NCBI GenBank assembly: GCA_041677365.1
Contig: JBAYQC010000101.1
Coordinates: 1-5,351, forward strand
DNA: 5,351 nt
DNA from: UBA2289 sp041677365
Lineage (GTDB): Bacteria; Bacillota_I; Bacilli_A; Izemoplasmatales; Hujiaoplasmataceae
Direction: 5' to 3'
A program made the translations under genes and the position numbers. Shown here one piece after another: positions 1-5,351 of this stretch; the stretch's first letter is position 1, and every line of letters starts with the position of its first letter. The notes below the pieces were generated by a model. That model saw only the letters and a list, made by a program, of their open reading frames with translations. It had not been told where the DNA came from and made no database searches.

Positions 1-2817
1 TTGAATGAAGCTTCTGTATTGGAAACTATTGAAAGACAAAATGTTGGAGGGTTAGTAGGTGTAGCTTTAGATAACGGTGAGTTACGTATGCTATATCTTG
101 GAGACAAACCTCATACTTTAGATGAAATTAAAGCTTTACCGATAACGGTTAGTGGGTCGACTATAATTACTTTAGAAGATTTAGCAATAGCTGATGGAAT
201 TAATTATATCGATGCACAAGAGGATTCTTATTCTAAGATTAATGGACAACAAGGAATTCAAATTTCCTTCCAAAAACAAAGTGATGTCGGAATTACCGAA
301 GCTACAGAAAATATTTATGATAAACTAGATGAAATTATTGACAATAATCCTAACGCAAGCTATTTGGTGCTCTTAGACCAAGGGGATTATATCAATCAGT
401 CAATCAGTACAGTCTTACAAAATATCATTATCGGTGGTATTTTAGCGATATTTATTCTATTTTTATTTTTAAAGAATATTAAACCTACTTTAATTGTAGG
501 TATAGCGATACCGGTAAGTGTTATCGGTGCGTTTATGCTGATGTATTTTAGTGATGTTTCTTTGAACCTTGTATCAATGGGAGGATTAGCCCTTGCTATT
601 GGGATGCTGGTCGATAATGCCGTTGTGGTGATTGAAAATATTTACCGACTGATTAACGAAGGAAAATCAAAGAAAGAAGCTGCTATTGAAGGTGCTAAAG
701 AAGTTGCCGGAGCGATTACCGCTTCTACATTAACCACTATTGCAGTATTCTTACCGATAGCATTCGTAGAGGGTATGATTTCTGATGTATTTATTTCGAT
801 GGCTTTAACTATTGCTTATTCTTTAGGTGCTTCTTTGATAATCGCCTTATCATTAGTGCCAGCAATGAGTGCAAAGTTGCTTGATGATAAAAAGGTTCAA
901 AAAGAAGGTAAAGTTATTCATACAATGAAGAATTGGTATGAAAAATCAATTAAGTATACCTTAAAACATCGAATTTTAACTTTAGTTGTTATTCTAGTAT
1001 TATTGGTTGGATCAGCTTTTGTAGTAATTAGAAAAGGATTTATTCTTTTACCGGGATCTGATGAAGGTACAATAAATATTAATATTGAAACTAAGAGTAC
1101 CACTCCATTTTTAGCTAAATCAGAATTAGCGGATTACGTCACTTTAGAAATCATGGATATGGAGAGTGTTGAAACAGTTTCTGGAACAATCGGTGGAAGT
1201 GGCTTTGCTGGAATGATGATGGGCGGTTTCGGAGGAATGATGAGTGGTGGAGAATCCATCTCAATTACTGTTAATTTGAAAGATTCACGAAATATATCAA
1301 CAGATGAAGCTACGGCTGAGATTTTAAAGATTGTTGAAGATGTTGATTATGATAGCCTTCCAGATATTAGTGAAACTGATATTTTAGATTATTCAGTATC
1401 TGCTCAGAATTCTACCCTTTCTTTAGCTGGAACCAGCGGAATTAGAATTAAAGTTAGCGGTTATGATTTATTGACTTTAGAAAGTATTGGCAATGACTTA
1501 GTAGATATTCTCCAAGAGATTGAACATGTCGAAGAAGCTGATAATGGAGTCAATCAAGCACAAGACCAAGTTAAACTAACTGTTAATAATAATATTGCAA
1601 TGGAACATGGTTTAACCAATCAAGATGTTCTTGACAGTTTGAACTATCTTTATAGCAATTTGGGTGGTTTAGAAGGAACTGATAGTATTACTGTTCAAAT
1701 TGAAGGGGTGGACTATGAGGTTGAAGTACCTTCAGAATCATTCCAAAATATTTCATTTGAAATGTTCGGAGATTATTTAACTTTCTTAAGCGGAGTTAGA
1801 TTATTTGATCAAGAAGCTCAAGCAATGATTGAAGAATATTTAGATACAAATGATGTAAGTTTAATGCAAGGAAACACTATTTATACCTTTAATGCACTGT
1901 TACCAACTTATCAGGCTGGAGATCCAATTGTATTTATTTTGAATCCATTCTTAAAGATAAACTCCAGCAATAAAATTGTTTTCAATCCTGCAGATACAGT
2001 ATCACCAACCTTAGCAAGTATAAGTGAAGCGCCATTATTTAACTTAGCTGATGAAACAGCGTCCGTTACGACTATAGAAAAAGTAACTGGCTTTGCTCTT
2101 ATTAATACTGATGGAACCCAAAGATACATAAACGTTACTGCCCAAGTTGAAGATGGTTATAATGTAACTTTAGTCAGCCAGAATGTTACCGATGCAGTTG
2201 AAGATTACATCGAAAATGATTTAAAAGAGTATGGTTCTGGTTATTTAATTACACTAGAAGGTGAAAATGAAGAAATCTTAGATGCGGTAAGCGATTTGAC
2301 TTTGGCTGCTTTAGTTGCGATTTTATTAGTATATATGATAATTGCTATTCAGTTTCAATCCTTACTTTATCCTTTAATCATTTTAGTTACTGTACCGCTT
2401 GCTTTTACCGGAGGATTCCTTGCTTTATGGATTACTGGAATGAATATTTCGATGGTATCATTGATGGGTCTTATCATCCTTGTTGGGGTTGTGGTGAACA
2501 ACGGTATTGTCCTGATTGATTATATAAATAAATTGAGAGAACGAGGCAAAACTGTTGAAGAAGCAATCATTGAAGCGGGAAAAACACGTTTAAGACCAAT
2601 TTTCATGACAGCCTTAACAACAATCTTAGCTTTAGTGGTTACCGCTTTAGGTATTGGTGAAGGGGCAGAATTGCTTCAACCAATGGCTGTTACTGCTATC
2701 GGTGGATTAATCTATGCAACAATTCTTACTCTTGTTGTGGCACCAACGATATATGCAATGTTCAATCGTAAAAAAATGCGAGAAGAGGCGTTGAAAGATG
2801 CAACCGACGAAGACTAA
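1..2817 (+). CDS. RND-superfamily efflux transporter (AcrB/HAE1-like), 5'-truncated by window edge
   Basis: This is an inner-membrane, proton-driven RND pump, probably exporting drugs, lipids or other toxic compounds; the substrate cannot be read from sequence. The visible 938 residues begin inside the N-terminal porter region. Predicted membrane segments are TM2-TM6 (about residues 142-285), TM7 (about 324-344) and TM8-TM12 (about 767-920). TM1 and roughly 195 residues lie upstream, so the TTG at position 1 is not the real start. Compared with AcrB, TM4 reads GMLVDNAVVVIEN, with D205 at D407 and N206 at D408. TM10 has N833-N834 where AcrB has K940-N941. TM11 keeps R863 and T870, matching R971 and T978. 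The loop between TM7 and TM8 is about 110 residues longer than in AcrB. It contains a Met/Gly-rich stretch (about 397-417) and an insertion (about 585-676) in the docking-like subdomain. The 3' end overlaps the TetR gene, suggesting co-transcription. Family assignment is very secure; HAE1-like versus other Gram-positive RND subtypes is not resolved. Confidence 0.95.
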   Translation: MNEASVLETIERQNVGGLVGVALDNGELRMLYLGDKPHTLDEIKALPITVSGSTIITLEDLAIADGINYIDAQEDSYSKINGQQGIQISFQKQSDVGITEATENIYDKLDEIIDNNPNASYLVLLDQGDYINQSISTVLQNIIIGGILAIFILFLFLKNIKPTLIVGIAIPVSVIGAFMLMYFSDVSLNLVSMGGLALAIGMLVDNAVVVIENIYRLINEGKSKKEAAIEGAKEVAGAITASTLTTIAVFLPIAFVEGMISDVFISMALTIAYSLGASLIIALSLVPAMSAKLLDDKKVQKEGKVIHTMKNWYEKSIKYTLKHRILTLVVILVLLVGSAFVVIRKGFILLPGSDEGTININIETKSTTPFLAKSELADYVTLEIMDMESVETVSGTIGGSGFAGMMMGGFGGMMSGGESISITVNLKDSRNISTDEATAEILKIVEDVDYDSLPDISETDILDYSVSAQNSTLSLAGTSGIRIKVSGYDLLTLESIGNDLVDILQEIEHVEEADNGVNQAQDQVKLTVNNNIAMEHGLTNQDVLDSLNYLYSNLGGLEGTDSITVQIEGVDYEVEVPSESFQNISFEMFGDYLTFLSGVRLFDQEAQAMIEEYLDTNDVSLMQGNTIYTFNALLPTYQAGDPIVFILNPFLKINSSNKIVFNPADTVSPTLASISEAPLFNLADETASVTTIEKVTGFALINTDGTQRYINVTAQVEDGYNVTLVSQNVTDAVEDYIENDLKEYGSGYLITLEGENEEILDAVSDLTLAALVAILLVYMIIAIQFQSLLYPLIILVTVPLAFTGGFLALWITGMNISMVSLMGLIILVGVVVNNGIVLIDYINKLRERGKTVEEAIIEAGKTRLRPIFMTALTTILALVVTALGIGEGAELLQPMAVTAIGGLIYATILTLVVAPTIYAMFNRKKMREEALKDATDED
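1753..2028 (+). other. Extra segment in the C-terminal docking-like subdomain of the RND pump
   Basis: Residues about 585-676 separate two recognisable family segments: the 'VDYEVEVPSES' strand before it and the 'PLFNLADETASVTTIEKV' strand after it. In typical RND pumps these are joined by about a dozen residues, so about 75-80 residues are extra. The insert is mostly polar, with an acidic amphipathic-looking stretch (about 603-618) followed by strand-like segments containing YTFNALL and IVFILNPF. No long membrane-spanning segment or known motif is recognised in it. Its codon use resembles the rest of the gene. Boundaries are approximate because they come from family knowledge, not a computed alignment. 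Confidence 0.6.
2783..2788 (+). promoter_or_regulatory. Ribosome binding site for the TetR-family gene, inside the RND coding region
   Basis: AAGAGG-like sequence ends 9 nt before the ATG at 2798. An in-frame TGA at 2792-2794 sits just upstream, so 2798 is the earliest possible start in this frame. The placement within the end of the transporter gene fits translational coupling. Confidence 0.5.
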
Positions 2818-3376
2818 AATCTTAGATGTAATGATTTCTTATATCAAGAATGGTGAAAATGTTAATAATATTGCTATAGCGAAAATCGCTCAAGAAGCTG
2901 ATATTGGAAAATCGACAATCTACGAGTATTTTGAAAATAAAAAAGCTCTAATTGAAGAAACTTACTTTTACCTTTTAAATAGATATGAAACAATTCTTAT
3001 GCAAGAGGTAAAAGATGTTGAGTTCAAAACTGCACTTGTGAGACAACTATCCTGGATACTCGATGTTGTGATTGACGCAAAAAGTATTATGGAAGTTTTA
3101 CTCGGGGCACAAAATGACTTAGCTTTTATTAAATTTGAAACTTGTTCAAGCAAAATTAAAAAAATGCAAGATGGTATGGAAGATAGATTTATCGAAATAA
3201 TCAAAATTGGTTTAAATTCTGGTGAAATCAAATACATTAATCGACCTTATCAAAACAATATCATTCAATCCTTAATAACAGGGTTAATGTTCCAATATGT
3301 TGATGGGGTTATGGATATCACAAGAGAAGCTTTATTAGAATTAATCTATACTGAGATTATTAGAGTTTTAAACTAA
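2798..3376 (+). CDS. TetR/AcrR-family transcriptional regulator
   Basis: This 192-residue cytoplasmic protein has the usual length for a TetR-family repressor. The N-terminal DNA-binding domain covers about residues 5-50. Its helix-turn-helix lies at about 26-45, with the family signature IAKIAQEADIGKSTIYEYF followed by ENKKAL. Residues about 52-192 form the variable all-helical ligand-binding and dimerisation domain, which does not reveal the ligand; it has one cysteine, C116. The start is fixed by an upstream in-frame stop at 2792-2794, and the next in-frame Met is M12, which would damage the DNA-binding domain. The gene overlaps the RND gene by 20 bp and ends 9 bp before an intrinsic terminator, so it is the last gene of the efflux unit. 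The likely role, inferred from position, is to repress its own efflux operon until the pump's substrate binds. The operator would be upstream of the window. Family assignment is firm; the target is inferred. Confidence 0.93.
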   Translation: MQPTKTKILDVMISYIKNGENVNNIAIAKIAQEADIGKSTIYEYFENKKALIEETYFYLLNRYETILMQEVKDVEFKTALVRQLSWILDVVIDAKSIMEVLLGAQNDLAFIKFETCSSKIKKMQDGMEDRFIEIIKIGLNSGEIKYINRPYQNNIIQSLITGLMFQYVDGVMDITREALLELIYTEIIRVLN

Positions 3377-3385
3377 ATATTATAA

Positions 3386-3415
3386 AAAAGCTTGAGGAAA
3401 CTCAAGTTTTTCTTT
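3386..3415 (+). terminator. Rho-independent terminator of the RND-tetR unit
   Basis: The left arm AAAAGCTTGAG (3386-3396) pairs with the right arm CTCAAGTTTTT (3401-3411) through 11 pairs, including one G-T wobble. A GAAA loop of GNRA type closes the stem, and a T-rich tail reaches 3415. It begins 9 bp after the TetR stop codon, separating the efflux unit from the downstream glycosidase gene. Confidence 0.88.
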
Positions 3416-3420
3416 GGAAA

Positions 3421-3435
3421 ATAATCAAAGATTAT
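3421..3435. repeat. 15-bp perfect palindrome, possible operator
   Basis: ATAATC-AAA-GATTAT is a perfect inverted repeat with 6-bp arms and a 3-bp spacer. Its right arm overlaps the TATAAT box at 3433-3438. The position suits a repressor site controlling the glycosidase gene, but AT-rich DNA produces short palindromes by chance, so the role is only suggested. Confidence 0.35.
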
Positions 3436-3452
3436 AATATATGTGATATACT
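3433..3452 (+). promoter_or_regulatory. Probable promoter -10 region for the GH3 gene
   Basis: Two candidate -10 elements are present. One is a perfect TATAAT at 3433-3438. The other is TATACT at 3447-3452 preceded by TG one base earlier (TGATATACT, an extended -10). Neither has a good TTGACA-like -35 at 16-18 bp. The extended -10 does not need one and would place the transcript start about 35 nt before the ATG. A promoter is expected here because a terminator lies directly upstream; which box is used is undecided. Confidence 0.55.
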
Positions 3453-3480
3453 AAAACTAAAAAAGAAACTAAATTTTTTT

Positions 3481-3486
3481 AAGGAG
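3481..3486 (+). promoter_or_regulatory. Shine-Dalgarno sequence of the GH3 gene
   Basis: AAGGAG lies 7 nt before the ATG at 3494, an almost ideal match and spacing, and it fixes the start of the glycosidase. It follows a run of seven T residues. Confidence 0.85.
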
Positions 3487-3493
3487 TACTTAT

Positions 3494-5351
3494 ATGAATA
3501 AAAAAGCAAAAGAATTAGTAAAACAAATGACTTTAGAAGAAAAATGTTCCCTTTTAAGTGGTAAAGATTTTTGGCATCTAAAAGGTGTTGAAAGATTAGG
3601 AATCCCTTCGATAATGGTAACGGATGGTCCGCATGGACTACGAAAACAAGCAGGTAAGGGAGATCATGTCGGTTTGGGAGAATCTGTTAAGGCAACTTGT
3701 TTTCCGACCGCAAGTTTACTTGCTAGTTCTTGGGACGAAGATCTAATAAAAAAGGTTGGTGAATATTTGGGCGTAGAATGTTTGAGTGAAGAGGTCTCAG
3801 TACTTTTAGGACCGGGAGCGAATATTAAAAGGCACCCTTTGTGTGGACGGAATTTCGAATATTTTTCTGAAGATCCGCTGCTTAGTGGAAAAATGGCTTC
3901 AGCGTGGATTAACGGTATTCAAGAAAAAGGTGTGGGAGCTAGCTTGAAGCATTACGTTGCAAATAATCAGGAAGCTTTCAGATTGGTTGTTAATGCAGTT
4001 ATAGATGAAAGAACATTAAGAGAAATCTATTTAAAGAGTTTTGAAATCGCTGTTAAAGAATCGCAACCATGGACAGTAATGTGTTCATATAATCAAGTTA
4101 ATGGAGACTATTTGGCTGAGAATAAGAAGCTACTTACTGATGTATTGAAAAAAGAATGGCAACACAAAGGGCTTGTGGTAACTGATTGGGGTGCTAATAA
4201 TGACCGAGTTAAGGGGCTTTTAGCTGGACAAGAACTTGAAATGCCCGCAAGCAAAGGCTTTAATGACAAATTAGTCTACAAACAGGTAAAAAAAGGAAAT
4301 GTTGATGAAAAAATTTTGGATGAAAGAGTGGAGAGAATTGTTGACTTAATATTAAAAGCTTCAAATACTTTAAAAGAACCACGGGCTAATTATAATCAAG
4401 AGCTTCACCATGAGTTAGCTCGTAAAGTAGCTGCAGAATCAATGATTTTACTAAAAAATGAGAATGATATCTTACCAATAAAAAAATATATAAAAGTTGG
4501 TCTTATCGGTGAGTTTGCAAAAAAACCACGATACCAAGGCAGCGGTTCAAGTATAATTTCTCCTCACGTTATCAGTGATGCATATTCTGCTTTTAAAGAA
4601 GTGTTAGGAGAAAATTTAGTCTTTGCTTCTGGATATAGTTTAGAAACTGATGAAATTGATCAAACATTAATCGATGAAGCCGTTAAAGCTGTTAAAAGTT
4701 GTGATGTTGTAGTAATTATGGCGGGTCTTACTGATAAGTATGAGAGCGAAGGTTTTGATCGTGATCATCTAGATTTACCGATGAATCATAATGCACTTAT
4801 TGAAGCTGTTGCTAAAGAGCATAATCAGGTGATTGTTGCTTTAGCTAATGGAGCTCCGGTAAGAATGCCTTGGTTAGACGATATACAAGGTTTGTTAGAA
4901 CAGTACTTAGGTGGTGAGGCTTCAGGTGAAGCCTTAGCTGATGTTTGTTTTGGAATCGTTAATCCTAGCGGTAAGTTACCAGAAACTTTTCCAAATAGTT
5001 TAGAAGAACTTCCATCAAACCAAAACTTCCCTGGGGAAACTCGTCAGGTAGAATATCGAGAAGGTCAGTATGTAGGTTATCGTTATTACGATACAGTTGA
5101 TAAAAAACCATTATTCCCCTTTGGTTTTGGATTGAGTTATTCCAAGTTTAAATATTCGGATATCCAAATCGAAACTAAAGATAACTCAATAAAAATCAAA
5201 CTGACAATCAGTAATGAGAGTGACGTCTCGGGTAAAGAAGTAATCCAAGTTTATGTAGGTAAAAAATCAGCGAAAATTTATCGACCTAAGAAAGAATTAA
5301 AAGCATTTAAAAAGGTTGAAATAAGTGCAAATATGTCAGAAAAGGTTGAAA
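3494..5351 (+). CDS. Glycoside hydrolase family 3 protein, probable beta-glucosidase, 3'-truncated by window edge
   Basis: This retaining exo-glycosidase probably removes terminal beta-linked glucose from oligosaccharides or glycosides; exact sugar specificity is uncertain. About 619 codons are open to the window edge. The (beta/alpha)8-like domain spans about residues 1-300, with substrate-binding motifs DGPHGLR (44-50), KRHPLCGRNFEYFSEDP (112-128) and KHYVANNQE (152-160). The predicted nucleophile is D231 in TDWGA. The alpha/beta sandwich domain (about 315-510) contains GSGSS and YESEGFDRDHLDLP (416-429), where E419 is the likely acid/base. A fibronectin-III-like domain begins after PFGFGLSYSKF and includes GKEVIQVYV; it is cut by the window, with perhaps 50-90 residues missing. 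There is no signal peptide or membrane segment, so a cytoplasmic enzyme acting on imported sugars is likely. The D231-E419 spacing leaves no room for a PA14 insert. The NagZ-type KH(F/I)PG motif is absent, which argues against a hexosaminidase. The gene has its own promoter region and strong ribosome binding site. Confidence 0.94.
   Translation, partial: MNKKAKELVKQMTLEEKCSLLSGKDFWHLKGVERLGIPSIMVTDGPHGLRKQAGKGDHVGLGESVKATCFPTASLLASSWDEDLIKKVGEYLGVECLSEEVSVLLGPGANIKRHPLCGRNFEYFSEDPLLSGKMASAWINGIQEKGVGASLKHYVANNQEAFRLVVNAVIDERTLREIYLKSFEIAVKESQPWTVMCSYNQVNGDYLAENKKLLTDVLKKEWQHKGLVVTDWGANNDRVKGLLAGQELEMPASKGFNDKLVYKQVKKGNVDEKILDERVERIVDLILKASNTLKEPRANYNQELHHELARKVAAESMILLKNENDILPIKKYIKVGLIGEFAKKPRYQGSGSSIISPHVISDAYSAFKEVLGENLVFASGYSLETDEIDQTLIDEAVKAVKSCDVVVIMAGLTDKYESEGFDRDHLDLPMNHNALIEAVAKEHNQVIVALANGAPVRMPWLDDIQGLLEQYLGGEASGEALADVCFGIVNPSGKLPETFPNSLEELPSNQNFPGETRQVEYREGQYVGYRYYDTVDKKPLFPFGFGLSYSKFKYSDIQIETKDNSIKIKLTISNESDVSGKEVIQVYVGKKSAKIYRPKKELKAFKKVEISANMSEKVE

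Noticed and set aside
1..3. TTG at the window start as the true start of the RND gene
   Set aside because: The protein would lack TM1 and the first porter subdomain, and the frame is open from the first base, so the gene must begin upstream.
918..1103. Minus-strand open frame of 61 codons
   Set aside because: It lies wholly opposite the RND coding region, shows no recognisable domain and has no clear ribosome binding site; it is a shadow of the real gene.
1911..2129. Minus-strand open frame of 72 codons opposite the RND insertion
   Set aside because: It was considered because it coincides with the unusual segment, but the plus-strand frame continues into conserved family sequence on both sides, so the minus-strand frame is a shadow.
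2968..3237. Minus-strand open frame of 89 codons
   Set aside because: It is antisense to the TetR gene, with no domain or supporting signals.
3459..3480. A-run followed by a T-run before the GH3 ribosome binding site, as a second terminator or riboswitch
   Set aside because: Pairing would be A-T only, with no GC stem or conserved riboswitch core; it is simply AT-rich leader.
5309..5351. Short repeated AAAAGGTTGAAA-like sequence near the window end
   Set aside because: Both copies are in frame in the GH3 gene and encode Lys-Val-Glu in a Lys/Glu-rich beta-sandwich; chance similarity is enough to explain them.

Overview
The window is AT-rich and coding almost throughout, and all three genes lie on the + strand. 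Together these traits suggest a low-GC Bacillota or Mycoplasmatota-type organism (Acholeplasma/Izemoplasma-like or Erysipelotrichia-like). The assignment is an inference from base composition, an AAGGAG-type ribosome binding site, TAA stops and gene types. Tryptophan is encoded by TGG and no TGA is read through, so the standard bacterial code fits. No rRNA, tRNA, mobile element or CRISPR array is visible.

Positions 1-3376 look like the end of an efflux operon. The first gene is a large RND-superfamily transporter whose 5' end lies outside the window. By alignment from memory with AcrB, about 195 residues (TM1 and the first porter subdomain) are missing. The tetR-family regulator gene follows and overlaps it by 20 bp. 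A clear intrinsic terminator (about 3386-3415) closes the unit. A periplasmic-adaptor-like (HlyD/MFP) gene is expected upstream but cannot be seen. The RND protein has two unusual parts: an insertion of roughly 75-80 residues in the C-terminal docking-like subdomain, and a Met/Gly-rich loop in the second extracytoplasmic domain.

Positions 3377-3493 form a short intergenic region. It holds the terminator, an AT-rich promoter region with a 15-bp perfect palindrome touching a TATAAT box, and a strong Shine-Dalgarno sequence.

From 3494 to the window end runs a separately transcribed glycoside hydrolase family 3 gene. It is probably a cytoplasmic beta-glucosidase, with all expected active-site motifs, and is cut by the window edge inside its C-terminal fibronectin-III-like domain. 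It has no evident functional link to the efflux unit. Overall this looks like ordinary chromosomal content. I found no convincing new multi-gene system; the RND insertion is the most unusual signal.
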